Source of the DNA: a virus
Length of the DNA: 35,975 nucleotides
IMG/VR virus record: IMGVR_UViG_3300009149_000126
Location: 1 to 35,975 of that record
Strand: one strand, 5' to 3'
In this document: positions 26,929 through 35,975 of the stretch, piece by piece
How positions within the stretch are numbered: the first letter of the stretch is position 1
Layout: each line of letters opens with the position of its first letter
Translations under genes and position numbers: made by a program
The notes under the pieces: generated by a model
Seen by the model: the letters and a program-made list of their open reading frames with translations, nothing else
What the model was told of the DNA's origin: nothing
Database searches by the model: none

Positions 26929-29357
26929 TAGATGGAAGATCCAATTCGATGACCGGGACTGCCCATACCAAAAGTCTGGAAGGGTAATCCAGATAGTGGG
27001 TCTAAGTCTGCGGAACTAATTATAAGCCCTGTTTTCGCTACAGGACCTCCACCTAAGAATACACCAAGTGAACCGGATACGGTGGCTTGTCCCGAAGTCT
27101 TCATGGTAGCGGATACGGTTCCTGAAATCGTGGTGGTACCCGCCTTAGCCTCAATGGTCACGTTACCCACTAAGACATCCCCTTTCAACCCCGTGGTGGT
27201 GTTCATGGAAAGTTCATTGGTCCCTGCTTTTGCTTTCCAGGTACCCACTTGAGTCTGATAAGTCATGTCACCCACCCGAATCGAAGTAGAATGATTACCA
27301 ATATCAAAAGTTTCTTCTCGATTACCTAAGTTGACCGAATATTTGTCCACTGTCAACCCTGGGAGACTTGTGGAAAAGTTGATCTCCCTCAAAGCACCAT
27401 TTGTAGGCAACAGGTCTTTAGGCCCACTATAGTTCTGAGAAGATTTACCGGCAACGTTGATATCCAACGTCTTAGAAGATAAACCTATCCGGTCACCCGA
27501 CTGCAAATCCAAAGAGGACATGGATTGAATCGACATTTGTGATCCGGACGCTTCAAAGTTGGCAGTCCTTAATAGGATATTCTGGGATGCCTTGACCTCA
27601 ACTGTATTCCTACCTTCAATTTGTACATCTGGAGCAGGGTTGGGGGAATTGGAACCTGCGGGGGCAATTCTTTGGACCACCCCACCTGTTTGAAGGGGGG
27701 CCCCTCCGTAAATTCGGGTGGCACCATTGGAAGAGGAAAGTTCCAAACCTATATTATTGACAGGATCACCTTTTTTTGGACGGATGCTTAGACCACCCTG
27801 AAAGTCCAAAGTGGTCATCCCTTTGACCTGTAATTTGAGACCACCCTCCATCACCCCTTCAAAAGAATTCTCACGGGTGGGACCACCCAAAGATAAACGG
27901 ACCTGACCGTTTTTGAGAACACTCCAAAAAGTGGGAGCTTCATTATCACCCACTGGGGGTTTCAACTGAAACAAAGTTGCCGCATGGGATGAAAGATCAG
28001 AACCCAAAGCGGACACCCAATGGGGATTGGGTTTACCAGAACCATCAAAGATTATGGGTTTCAGAGGAATCCCATATAATTCCCTACCCTGCACCGTGAA
28101 GGGGTCGTTCCCCACTACGGTTCCCAAAACATATTCGATAAAGGGGCTGTTTATGTTGTTCTGATCACGGTCAATCCCTGAGGGATTACTACGCGGCAAT
28201 CTATCCGCATCAAAATTGTCGGTCTGTTCGGTAACGGGAAGGGTACCATCCGCAGCATGTGTGACTTCTATGCGATATTCGGTGAAAGCTTGATCGTCGG
28301 GGGAAAGAATAGCATTAGTGGGTTCATCTTCACGGGTCTGTGGAATCGAAGTGCGGTATATGGGTTTCCCACCATATATGGCAGAAGGAATGTTTTGGTC
28401 TGTAGTAATGTAACCCTTTTCATCTATGAAAAGACCACGTTTCAAGAAACTAAAGGGGTCCACGTTATCTTGAGTGACCATCAGAGGTCGGGTAAGGGAA
28501 CCATCCGAAGTGGGTGACCTTCGAAATATTCGGGAAGGGGTAAGAAATCCATCAGGTAATAAATCCTCATCCAGGTCACCCTCATGTACAGGGCCTAATT
28601 CCCCGGATTCTAGATCCACCCCCGTTTGTGAAGGTTGATCCCACAACAACCCATCAGAAAACATCTGGGTTGGTAAAAAGTTGGCATCCCGTTGCACCAT
28701 ACCTGCATAAATACGAGTTCCGGCCATGGCATGGAACTGCTGTAGAGATCGCATCACAATTGCCTGATCCGGGTCTCTCAACAAGATTTCATTGGCACGA
28801 CGATTGGTGATCAAAACACTGTCATCCAACACAAGGTCGGAACCCTGTGCAGAAGACATCATGATGTTACCCGGTTGGATGTGTCGCAACTTGTGTCGGG
28901 TTCTGTGAAAAGCACCTTCCACAAAAGCAGAGTCTTTGGGGGAAAAGGACCATTCATCATGGGTGAAATCTTGAGTGGTCATCCAATCTTGTCCGGTCCA
29001 CACCCCTGGCAACACCCAGGATAAAATCACAGGTATCTTGGTACCCACGGTGTCACCAGAACCCCCTGATTCTTGAGGGGTCCACCCTACCACACAGTGA
29101 TCCCCAACCATGGGCATACCACCAAGGAACCAACGCTTACCGGCACCTGGGTACGTGATCGGGATCGGGACTCTTTGAAATTCCTGTTCTTCTCCGAGTA
29201 CGATTCTCAAAGTCACCATGTGTTCTTCAAAGTTGACCAGGATAACTTTGGCGACACCTAAAGAATAAGCGGAAACCCCAGAACTAGGGGACATACGCTT
29301 TTTCTTTAGTTTGGAACGCATGTCTGTTTCCATGGTCCCTTTTGAGATATTATCCAT
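26928..29357 (-). CDS. Central spike protein (gpV/gp5-like): OB fold plus C-terminal beta-helix
   Basis: ATG at 29357 overlaps the hub gene by 8 bases; later in-frame ATGs at 29333 and 29321 are possible. After a basic leader (RSKLKKKRMS), residues about 30-118 read as an OB fold (GVAKVILVNFEEHMVTLRIV ... GMPMVGDHCVVGWTP), as in gpV, Mu gp45 and T4 gp5. A middle region (about 135-225) has RHKLRHIQPGNIMMSS and NEILLRDPDQAIVMRSLQQF. From about residue 515 onward short periodic strands occur (DVQIEGRNTVEVKASQNIL; GNVTIEAKAGTTTISGTVS), typical of the trimeric beta-helix needle. It ends GMGSPGHRIGSSI, with no lysozyme domain. The function is to form the membrane-piercing tip on the hub. It is larger than Mu or P2 spikes because of the insert between OB fold and helix. 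Confidence 0.85.
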   Translation of the reverse strand: MDNISKGTMETDMRSKLKKKRMSPSSGVSAYSLGVAKVILVNFEEHMVTLRIVLGEEQEFQRVPIPITYPGAGKRWFLGGMPMVGDHCVVGWTPQESGGSGDTVGTKIPVILSWVLPGVWTGQDWMTTQDFTHDEWSFSPKDSAFVEGAFHRTRHKLRHIQPGNIMMSSAQGSDLVLDDSVLITNRRANEILLRDPDQAIVMRSLQQFHAMAGTRIYAGMVQRDANFLPTQMFSDGLLWDQPSQTGVDLESGELGPVHEGDLDEDLLPDGFLTPSRIFRRSPTSDGSLTRPLMVTQDNVDPFSFLKRGLFIDEKGYITTDQNIPSAIYGGKPIYRTSIPQTREDEPTNAILSPDDQAFTEYRIEVTHAADGTLPVTEQTDNFDADRLPRSNPSGIDRDQNNINSPFIEYVLGTVVGNDPFTVQGRELYGIPLKPIIFDGSGKPNPHWVSALGSDLSSHAATLFQLKPPVGDNEAPTFWSVLKNGQVRLSLGGPTRENSFEGVMEGGLKLQVKGMTTLDFQGGLSIRPKKGDPVNNIGLELSSSNGATRIYGGAPLQTGGVVQRIAPAGSNSPNPAPDVQIEGRNTVEVKASQNILLRTANFEASGSQMSIQSMSSLDLQSGDRIGLSSKTLDINVAGKSSQNYSGPKDLLPTNGALREINFSTSLPGLTVDKYSVNLGNREETFDIGNHSTSIRVGDMTYQTQVGTWKAKAGTNELSMNTTTGLKGDVLVGNVTIEAKAGTTTISGTVSATMKTSGQATVSGSLGVFLGGGPVAKTGLIISSADLDPLSGLPFQTFGMGSPGHRIGSSI

Positions 29358-32300
29358 TGTTGTTGTTTCCTGTACCTAACTTGGGTGGGTTATTCGCCAC
29401 AGCCTCGCGACGTTCCGCCGCTATCGCAGATTGTTCGGCAGCACTAACAGTGGTAGAGGCATTCTGTGTAGTGTGTGAAGCATTGGGGTTAGCCTCCGCC
29501 TCTGCTAGGTTCTTATCTCGTACATCCCCAATAGCACCACGCAGGGCTAATTGACCTTGTTCCCACGATTGACTTTTAGACGCTACCTGATTGGCAAGCC
29601 ATTTGGTGGCATGATCCAGGGTACCAGAAGACGAATTCTCACTGAATTTGGTGTTCTGAACATTACCTAGAGCCTTGTTGACCAGCATAAAACGATCTTG
29701 TGAAAACGCGGATAAAAGCAAGTCTGCCTCCACGGATCTACAGGAACAGACTTTTTTCCTGACTATGTTTTGTAGATCAGATAGTAGGAAGGCTGCGTTA
29801 TTGATCGGCAGTTTTTGGACACCCTCACGAGTGGTGGCCACCCAGTTTCGTAATGCCGTATCCAATTGACCTGCATCTGCGATGGACTTACCTGAATTGG
29901 TAGACAATTGTTGCAGAACATCCAACGCATTGGGGTTCTTTTTGATGGAATCTATCATGATCTTCTCTGCCGCAGTTACAGCTTGGGTACCCGTTACAGG
30001 TACACCGTTGAGAGTCACCGTTTTACCCTGGAGGGCATTTACGTAATTCTCAATAGAGGTACGATCTGCCAATTGGGTAGGGTCATTCTTATAAAGTTGA
30101 TCCATGACACCACCCGGTTCGATATCTATATCTCGACCATACCTATAGGTACCTACCACCTCGTACCCACCTTTGTCGGATACTGGAAATACGGGATTGT
30201 AAATTTCTACTTCCCGTACAACAGCCCTCACATTTTTATCCACGGTTTTACTATTTTGGACTTTCCCACTTTTAGTGCCAGAAGCTATGACCGATATGAT
30301 GGGGCCTAAAATCTTGGTATCAAAATCCCTTGCCGCCTCACCTGCCTCACGTTGCACTTTTTTAGTAGCCTTGGCATCCTTTGCCAACTTAACCTTAGCC
30401 GCAACCGGGACATAGGAGGAACGTAACAGGGTATTTGCCAGACCACCCCAATAGGTGGCAAGTGCTTTGGACACCGCGTCATTTGCTTGTGCCGTGTTGT
30501 TGAAGGGTTTACCTGTACCCACTACACTGGTAATGTTGGCGGACATTAGTATCGTATTGTTTCGAACCTTCACCGAAGCGGGAAACACCGGACCCGCTTG
30601 TCCCGAAATAATTTGTTTACCTCCCACAACCCAATGGGATACGGCATCCCACCTGGATTTATACATATTTTGGAAAGTACCACTGGTAGGGACACTTTTG
30701 AAGTATGAGGCCACCGAGGCTTGTAACTTAGGTGGTAGACTCGTGAAACTACCTGTGAACTTGTAATCCGTCACAAAGAAAGTCTTTTTTACGGTATGGA
30801 CTGCAAAAGCCAGGGTGCGGATCAGATCTGTGGTGGTTACTTTTTTTGGTTCCTTGGGGTCATTGGTCAAAATCTTGATACCACGGGTGGCCTTGTGGTT
30901 CTTATTTTTTTGTACTTCGGGTAAATTGGAATCCAAAAATTTAGATTTCACAGCCACCTTTTCAAAACCACCACCCAGTACCCTGGTGACACCCTGGGGC
31001 TTACTGGTATTTTGTACCACGTTTTTTTTCTGTCCCGTACTCTCTTTATCTATATCTTGGATCAACAATTCGGGCATACCTTGTTGATCTGGGTCGGGAT
31101 GTGAAGCCGAATAATAACGATAGGCCCCTGGTAAACTCCCATTTGAAAAAGAGGCTTTTTTATCCGCCAACAAATCCAACAAGTTTGCGGAAGAGTTCTG
31201 ATTTTGGAAGTCCCCTGAGTTTGCAAAAAACTTTTGACCCACCGCTTCCATAAGACGTTTCAAAAATTTGATGCTGGGGTCATCTGCGATGCTTTTTTCA
31301 AGTTGATTGATCTGGTCACTATAGTGACCTGGGATTTTTCCCTTACGTGCCTCCAGGGCATTCAATTCTTTTTGAGCCGCAGCGATTGCCTGGGGGTTTT
31401 TCTTTTGTGCTTTTCTCAATTTTCGAAGTTGATTGGTCTTTCGACTGATCGCCCTATTGGTCCGCGCCAGATCCAACCGACCGGTCTGAGCCTTTTTCAC
31501 CAATTCCGTATTTTTCCTTTTGTACAATTTAGCTGCGGATAACAGATCAATTACCTGTGTTCCGCTTTTTCTTTTCCTTTGGGTGGGTGTGGTATCCAAG
31601 AAAAATACTTCACCCTCCTTGCTCCCACGTATCCGATAAATGGGATTCCCTTGTTCATCTACCGACTCTTCCAAGACCCCCAAGTTACCGGTACCCGCTA
31701 TAATAAGGGCCCTGAGTTGTTGAGGGTCATCTATATTATTAGCGTCGGCACCCGCCGCCAAATATAGAGGGTTGACCTGATTCGGATCAAGAGACATCAC
31801 TACGTTAGGGAAACCTAACAATCGGGGTAAGTTGGTCCCCTCCTCTAATCCTATAAGGGGGCGTTGTGGCAGTAACATGTTTTTCAAGTCAATGGAAGCA
31901 ATACCTGTTTTGTTGGGGTCACCCGGAGCGTAAAACTTGGCTCTCTTGGCAGTGAGTTGTAGTGAGGTGGTACATTGATTTCCAAACTGGAAACCATGGG
32001 ACATGGACTGTAGGTAGTAAAAACAATCAAGAGATACTATATACACGGGGAATCCCGGACGCATCTCGGGTCGTATAGGGATCGTAACACTCGCGGAATT
32101 GATCCCTGCATTCATAATGTCCATGCGATTGATGGCGGCAAAGAACATATCTTTAGGATTATTAAAGTAGGTGGTGTCGAAAGAACCCGGACGCCAACCA
32201 AACTTGGCTACCAACCTGTAATCGATATACTGACCACGCACACCCCATTCGTTATCCAAACCCATCCCACGGATATTTTTGAAGTGCGAACCCTTTACGG

Positions 32301-33633
32301 TCATGTAAGTGATCTCAGGTTCCTTCTCGGTATGGTTCAAGGAAATAATATCTATATCCTCTATCCGATAGGTGCGGCTACTAGAGGTATCCAGGTTGTA
32401 CATGGGTGGCTTGAATACAAAATCACCATCCACATCTTGAAAAAATTCAAACCCCGTAAGTTCCGTGATCTGTTTTACCAAGTCGATTTTGGATTGGTAA
32501 CTTGACTCCCATAAATTAACCTGCCCCATTTGACCTATGTCCAATGCAAATGCTTGCATTTGGGTGATGTTCAATTCCGCTGACTTCGTAGTGGGTCGGG
32601 TCTTGCTGGTATAGGTGATAGCATCTTTGAGCCGTGGACTATAAAAACCCAAGGTTTGAGCGGCACTCAAGAAACTCATTTTCTTGGATACTTGATCCTT
32701 CGCTTGGAATCGACCCCTAAGTGTCTGAGTGGCCTGAGATGTAGACAACCTGCCCAAAAACGCAGCTTGAGCGGCACTGAACAAAACACCCGATACACCA
32801 TGCATACGAAGGTTCATCATTTTGGAATCAAATCGTTTCTTCCAATATTCAATTGTCAGGGTGAAAAGGTTTTTACCCACAACACTGGATTGGGCCCCCT
32901 GATTGGTTTTAGAAGCCAATGCAAAACCCACACCCCCTGCTGACCCAGCCGTGTCGTGAAACAACGTGTAAATGATCTCATAGGGGGTCATCTTGGTAAA
33001 ATTATGACCCACAAGGGAGAGTTTCAATTTAGAGTTGGTGGGTCTGGCACCGAACACAGATGCGTTGGTGGACATATTATGATACTGCCAGAAGTGTAGC
33101 ATAGAAGCGCAGTTTATGGAGGCTGTGTTGTAACCACCTGAATAGGAATGACTTACCTGGGTGACCACACCATGGAACACCGGATAGTAGGGGTAGTTGA
33201 TAATGTCTTCCAGCCCAACCCCATCTAGTCCCAGATCCTTAGCGGTAGACTGTTGCACCAATTTACCATCTTTCATGATGGTTTTATCTTGGAGGATCTT
33301 TTGGTACATTCCCGAAACCGGAAAGTAACCCTTCATATAGACGTGTACTTCCAACCCTGGTTTCAGAATGAACTGTGCATCCCTCACCAAAGAATCCCTG
33401 TGGTGCCTTGGCAGAGATAAAGATATGGAACAGGAATGGCCACCGGGGTCAACACCTGCCTCTACACTTACCCCTGTGATGAATTGTTGTATGTCAATTC
33501 GGCCACTACACCGGGGACAACCGGGTACCGAAGTATCACCATTAAAGTAAACAAGACAGTCCGGTGTATGTTGCACCACTCTTTGTGAGTTGAGTTGCCA
33601 CGTACCCACATAAGGGCGATTTTCAATTCCCAT
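29350..33633 (-). CDS. Baseplate hub protein (gp27/gpD-like) with N-terminal Cys cluster and coiled coil, 1427 aa
   Basis: ATG at 33633 shares a base with the previous TAA (TAATG). GGAG lies 9 bases upstream. The N-terminus has His22, Cys26, Cys39 and Cys42 (GCPRC), a likely zinc knuckle, before a beta region (ITGVSVEAGVDPGGHSCSIS; LKPGLEVHVYMKGYFPVSG; YYPVFHGVVTQVSHSYSGG) typical of gp27/gpD hub barrels. The hub-like part continues to about residue 580 (LVKQITELTGFEFFQDVDGD; RPEMRPGFPVYIV). Residues about 690-800 are a Lys/Arg-rich coiled coil. A helical region of about 500 residues follows, and the end is a low-complexity Asn/Ser/Ala tail. Position before the spike supports the hub role. 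It is far longer than P2 gpD, which is under 400 aa, so the C-terminal two-thirds may replace other hub or tape-measure-tip proteins. Confidence 0.82.
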   Translation of the reverse strand: MGIENRPYVGTWQLNSQRVVQHTPDCLVYFNGDTSVPGCPRCSGRIDIQQFITGVSVEAGVDPGGHSCSISLSLPRHHRDSLVRDAQFILKPGLEVHVYMKGYFPVSGMYQKILQDKTIMKDGKLVQQSTAKDLGLDGVGLEDIINYPYYPVFHGVVTQVSHSYSGGYNTASINCASMLHFWQYHNMSTNASVFGARPTNSKLKLSLVGHNFTKMTPYEIIYTLFHDTAGSAGGVGFALASKTNQGAQSSVVGKNLFTLTIEYWKKRFDSKMMNLRMHGVSGVLFSAAQAAFLGRLSTSQATQTLRGRFQAKDQVSKKMSFLSAAQTLGFYSPRLKDAITYTSKTRPTTKSAELNITQMQAFALDIGQMGQVNLWESSYQSKIDLVKQITELTGFEFFQDVDGDFVFKPPMYNLDTSSSRTYRIEDIDIISLNHTEKEPEITYMTVKGSHFKNIRGMGLDNEWGVRGQYIDYRLVAKFGWRPGSFDTTYFNNPKDMFFAAINRMDIMNAGINSASVTIPIRPEMRPGFPVYIVSLDCFYYLQSMSHGFQFGNQCTTSLQLTAKRAKFYAPGDPNKTGIASIDLKNMLLPQRPLIGLEEGTNLPRLLGFPNVVMSLDPNQVNPLYLAAGADANNIDDPQQLRALIIAGTGNLGVLEESVDEQGNPIYRIRGSKEGEVFFLDTTPTQRKRKSGTQVIDLLSAAKLYKRKNTELVKKAQTGRLDLARTNRAISRKTNQLRKLRKAQKKNPQAIAAAQKELNALEARKGKIPGHYSDQINQLEKSIADDPSIKFLKRLMEAVGQKFFANSGDFQNQNSSANLLDLLADKKASFSNGSLPGAYRYYSASHPDPDQQGMPELLIQDIDKESTGQKKNVVQNTSKPQGVTRVLGGGFEKVAVKSKFLDSNLPEVQKNKNHKATRGIKILTNDPKEPKKVTTTDLIRTLAFAVHTVKKTFFVTDYKFTGSFTSLPPKLQASVASYFKSVPTSGTFQNMYKSRWDAVSHWVVGGKQIISGQAGPVFPASVKVRNNTILMSANITSVVGTGKPFNNTAQANDAVSKALATYWGGLANTLLRSSYVPVAAKVKLAKDAKATKKVQREAGEAARDFDTKILGPIISVIASGTKSGKVQNSKTVDKNVRAVVREVEIYNPVFPVSDKGGYEVVGTYRYGRDIDIEPGGVMDQLYKNDPTQLADRTSIENYVNALQGKTVTLNGVPVTGTQAVTAAEKIMIDSIKKNPNALDVLQQLSTNSGKSIADAGQLDTALRNWVATTREGVQKLPINNAAFLLSDLQNIVRKKVCSCRSVEADLLLSAFSQDRFMLVNKALGNVQNTKFSENSSSGTLDHATKWLANQVASKSQSWEQGQLALRGAIGDVRDKNLAEAEANPNASHTTQNASTTVSAAEQSAIAAERREAVANNPPKLGTGNNNNG

Positions 33634-35018
33634 TAGAAGCCACTCCGACCCGGACCTGTGAAGATTGGGGGTTTTTTATTAGTCCCTGTTATCGCGCTAG
33701 CGGGTGGTGTTGCCGCTGGGGTACGGAAACCTTTATTACTACTTGCCACCGTGGTGGCACCACCCGCTGGAGGTGTGCCTACATCACGATTGAAAAATAG
33801 TTCTTTCCCATTGGCCTCTGGGTTTTGACCCGAACCCCTACCAAACAATACCGTGTCCTGACTATCCTGTGAGTTACCGGTACTGGTGTTGGGCCGATTT
33901 CGACGGGAACTTGGACTACTGGTAGGTGACGTCATGGGCTGCACCACTTGTACAGGGGTAGCCTGATCGTACATGGCAACCACATTGAATTCAATATCAA
34001 ACTGCATACCACCGTTGGCTTGAGTATCCTCATATCCAAAGGAGAAAGAATTCATGTTACCTATATAGACCCATTGGTCATATTTGATAGCCAAGGCCCC
34101 CACAAAATGGTGAGCATTACTCTTGTTGACCTGATCCATGATGTAACCGTTATTCATATAGAGTTGGAAAATACTCATCAGGTTTTGCCAGGATGCAGAA
34201 TTACGTTTAGATGCAAACTGGACACCTGTGGGGGTGCGGGTGGGGTTAGTGATTTTTTGGTTGTTCGCCACAACCCCTGGGACCAGATCAGCGGCACCCG
34301 CATAAAAGGCACCCGTTTTCCCTGAGAAACTGATCTTGGGTTGTTCTTCTCCCCACGCCTGGAATATATATCCGTTGCGAACACGCTCCGAAAATTGTTG
34401 GATCTTGGCGTACTGCACTTGGAAGGTCTGTGGATTGATCAAAAGGGTCAATGGGGGTGTCTTCAATATTCGAGATAATTGAAGCGCGATATCCGCTGCT
34501 ACTTTCACATCCGACAAAACGGGTGAGTCCATAGTATTTTGGGTGGCATACTTAGACTTATCGGTATTGGACTTCTTGTACTGTTGACCCGTTTTAGCCA
34601 CAAAGGTTTCTAGTTTTTTACGGGAAGCCCCACTATTAAACTTTTGAGTATCCAGGTCACGAGTCTGAATTTTATTCTTGGCTACCTCAAAAGCATTGTT
34701 TTGTTTCCAACCCGCAGCGATGGTGTTGACGTTATGTTTTGATTGAGTCCCATCTTCCAGTCTAGGGTTATTGGAAAAAATCAGCGGAGGGACCACTTCA
34801 ATCGTAAAAGGTGAATATGCCCGTAGGTATTGCTTGGAACCATCAATGGGTAACCCCTGCTGTAACTCAAAACTACGGTCAAACGCAGGTGGCATGGCAA
34901 TACTGTTCATTAATTCCGCAGGGGGGATTGTGATTTGGTACCGCTCTTTCAAACGGTGCTTATCATCCCCTGCGGAATGTCTGAAATTGGTGCCTGGAGT
35001 CATTGAACTGCTTGCCAT
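33633..35018 (-). CDS. Tail-tube/baseplate junction protein, paralogue B (461 aa)
   Basis: ATG at 35018 (MASSSMTPGTNFRHSAGDDK), 2 bases after the upstream gene. Residues about 192-350 match the neighbouring 238-aa protein: LLINPQTFQVQYAKIQQFSE, AWGEEQPKISFSGKTGAF, MNNGYIMD and MNSFSFGYED line up with its HVNPTTMKMSYTKIIQRIQT, HWGDGANTITFEAATGGF, HNNGMLYD and FSSFSVSEAS. A helical, Lys-rich N-terminal half (residues 95-180) and a Pro/Thr/Ser-rich C-terminal tail (350-461) are extra. The 'NP......Y.KI' and 'WG......G.TG.F' pattern is common in tail proteins found between tape measure and hub. In Mu this slot holds gp43. I infer a tube-initiator or hub-adaptor role. Confidence 0.72.
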   Translation of the reverse strand: MASSSMTPGTNFRHSAGDDKHRLKERYQITIPPAELMNSIAMPPAFDRSFELQQGLPIDGSKQYLRAYSPFTIEVVPPLIFSNNPRLEDGTQSKHNVNTIAAGWKQNNAFEVAKNKIQTRDLDTQKFNSGASRKKLETFVAKTGQQYKKSNTDKSKYATQNTMDSPVLSDVKVAADIALQLSRILKTPPLTLLINPQTFQVQYAKIQQFSERVRNGYIFQAWGEEQPKISFSGKTGAFYAGAADLVPGVVANNQKITNPTRTPTGVQFASKRNSASWQNLMSIFQLYMNNGYIMDQVNKSNAHHFVGALAIKYDQWVYIGNMNSFSFGYEDTQANGGMQFDIEFNVVAMYDQATPVQVVQPMTSPTSSPSSRRNRPNTSTGNSQDSQDTVLFGRGSGQNPEANGKELFFNRDVGTPPAGGATTVASSNKGFRTPAATPPASAITGTNKKPPIFTGPGRSGF

Positions 35019-35020
35019 AA

Positions 35021-35737
35021 TTATTTACCCACGTTGAATGCATCAGGGCGGACTTGAGATACATCACCCAAAAAGCTGTTGACCTGACTGGATTGTGTTA
35101 CTTGCGGATCAGTTTGGATACTAGACGCAGTACCCGTTTGAGTCCGGGTGGAACGAAGTCGCCACTCCTCATGTGAAATCGTAAATGAGGCAGACATATT
35201 AAACTGATAAGGTTTCTCAGATGCTTCCGATACGGAAAAAGAACTAAACCAACCAAAATGAGTATGCCCATCAAAGATCACTTTTATAAAACCCTGGTAT
35301 GCTATTTGACCCCTGGAATCATATAGCATACCATTGTTGTGAAACAGGGCTAGGAAGTCTAGATATTTATCGTAAGCAATAGTTTCTCTCCGAGTACCAC
35401 CCACATCAACACCACCCCCTGTAATGTTGGAAAGACCTGTGTACAACCTCATAAAACCACCCGTAGCCGCTTCAAAAGTGATGGTGTTGGCACCATCACC
35501 CCAATGCTGCTCTACATAACCACCCTTGGTTTGTATGCGTTGGATAATTTTGGTGTAGGACATCTTCATAGTCGTGGGGTTCACATGCATCACCAACTTG
35601 ACGGAATCCGGTAGGATACTGGTTTCTCCATCAGGGGCTATAATGTCAAACACCACAGGTCGCTTACCCTTACCATTGGTGGCATCCTCAGCGGACTTAA
35701 AAGAGCCTTTGAACACAGGTGCGTTGAGTGTGGGCAT
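35021..35737 (-). CDS. Tail-tube/baseplate junction protein, paralogue A (238 aa)
   Basis: ATG at 35737 (MPTLNAPVFKGSFKSAEDAT), 1 base after the previous gene's TGA; AGGGG lies 9 bases upstream. The core domain (about 50-190) is the one shared with the 461-aa neighbour: HVNPTTMKMSYTKIIQRIQT, GGYVEQHWGDGANTITFEA, then a helix and FHNNGMLYD. A Thr/Gln/Ser-rich tail follows. The two genes are probably an ancient tandem duplication and may form a mixed ring where the tube meets the hub. No peptidoglycan-binding LysM repeat can be identified confidently. Confidence 0.72.
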   Translation of the reverse strand: MPTLNAPVFKGSFKSAEDATNGKGKRPVVFDIIAPDGETSILPDSVKLVMHVNPTTMKMSYTKIIQRIQTKGGYVEQHWGDGANTITFEAATGGFMRLYTGLSNITGGGVDVGGTRRETIAYDKYLDFLALFHNNGMLYDSRGQIAYQGFIKVIFDGHTHFGWFSSFSVSEASEKPYQFNMSASFTISHEEWRLRSTRTQTGTASSIQTDPQVTQSSQVNSFLGDVSQVRPDAFNVGK

Positions 35738-35738
35738 A

Positions 35739-35975
35739 TCAGATTACCCCTGAGGTTTGGAGGGCCCGTTTGACCACCCCATAAGCCTTTTCTTCATTAC
35801 CATGGATGGTAATGTTGATAATAGGACGACCCCCTGCACCACCCACTCCTTTGGCACCTTGTCCGGCACCCACACCTGAGGCGATAGCACCACCGGGTTT
35901 GGTACCTAAAACAGATAAACTATCCGAGGAAGAGAATCTATTAATTAAAGACATCTTCCCCCCTTCGGTAATGGA
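35739..35975 (-). CDS. C-terminal end of a probable tape-measure protein (partial)
   Basis: The frame is open to the right edge with 78 codons visible. An internal ATG at 35954 could start a 71-aa protein, but a poly-G run sits only 3 bases before it and the frame continues upstream without a stop, so a truncated larger gene is preferred. The visible end is Gly/Ala-rich (GAIASGVGAGQGAKGVGGAG) and closes with INITIHGNEEKAYGVVKRAL, a pattern often seen at tape-measure C-termini: a short 'I.I.I.G' strand followed by a helix of the type 'V..V...AL...G'. The position immediately upstream of junction and hub genes fits. The tape-measure call rests on this short segment and on gene order. Confidence 0.55.
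   Translation of the reverse strand, partial: SITEGGKMSLINRFSSSDSLSVLGTKPGGAIASGVGAGQGAKGVGGAGGRPIINITIHGNEEKAYGVVKRALQTSGVI

Noticed and set aside
26627-27019. Plus-strand frame of 130 codons across the repeat-protein/spike junction
   Set aside because: Antisense shadow of Ala/Gly-rich coding sequence; no RBS support.
35739-35954. Stand-alone 71-aa gene
   Set aside because: The frame is open to the window edge and the RBS spacing is poor; the end of a larger gene is more likely.
1-35975. Stop-codon reassignment, as in some large phages
   Set aside because: TAA, TGA and TAG all end well-packed genes at sensible junctions, and long genes contain no in-frame stops.
1-35975. Many GGTACC palindromes
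   Set aside because: Explained by frequent Gly-Thr (GGT ACC) codon pairs in Thr/Gly-rich structural proteins.
1-35975. tRNA genes, CRISPR arrays, insertion sequences, diversity-generating repeats
   Set aside because: No cloverleaf-like intergenic sequence (gaps are too small), no spaced direct repeats, no transposase or reverse transcriptase frame.

Overview
This window looks like part of the tail and baseplate region of a large contractile-tailed bacteriophage (a myovirus, probably a jumbo phage known from metagenomes). About 36 kb carries 19 genes, 18 of them on the minus strand. The genes abut or overlap by 1-11 bases, and the only real gap is 108 bp. No tRNA, integrase, insertion sequence, CRISPR array or bacterial housekeeping gene is visible. 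TAA, TGA and TAG are all used as stops, so the genetic code looks standard. The host cannot be named from this sequence. A bacterial contractile injection cluster is a less likely alternative, because the fragment that enters at the right edge resembles a tape-measure C-terminus and no effectors are seen.

Read from right to left (the direction of transcription), the order is: C-terminal end of a probable tape-measure protein (35975-35739); two paralogous tail proteins (35737-33633); a 1427-aa baseplate hub (33633-29350); an 809-aa central spike with an OB fold and beta-helix (29357-26928); a 197-aa Ala/Gly-rich protein with three internal repeats (26928-26335); a 159-aa protein of unknown function (26333-25854); a giant 3573-aa structural protein (25864-15143); three small proteins (15132-14280); 921-aa and 289-aa structural proteins (14277-10641); a gp25/W-like wedge protein (10359-9289); a baseplate J-like protein (9284-5526); a 57-aa overlapping gene (5526-5353); a tail-protein-I-like protein (5363-4065); and a beta-rich, LamG-like tail fibre or adhesin that runs off the left edge (4055-1).

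The skeleton tape measure - junction proteins - hub - spike - W - J - I - fibre is the order known from Mu- and P2-type baseplates. Here it is interrupted by about 16 kb of unfamiliar genes between spike and W, dominated by the 3573-aa protein. These probably build an enlarged baseplate periphery or fibre network.

One gene runs against the rest. At 10468-10644 (+), with its own TATAAT box and a strong Shine-Dalgarno sequence, sits a 58-aa zinc-ribbon protein with 16 acidic residues and no Lys, Arg or His. It behaves like a small accessory ('moron') gene inside the structural operon and is the best candidate here for an undescribed, non-structural function.
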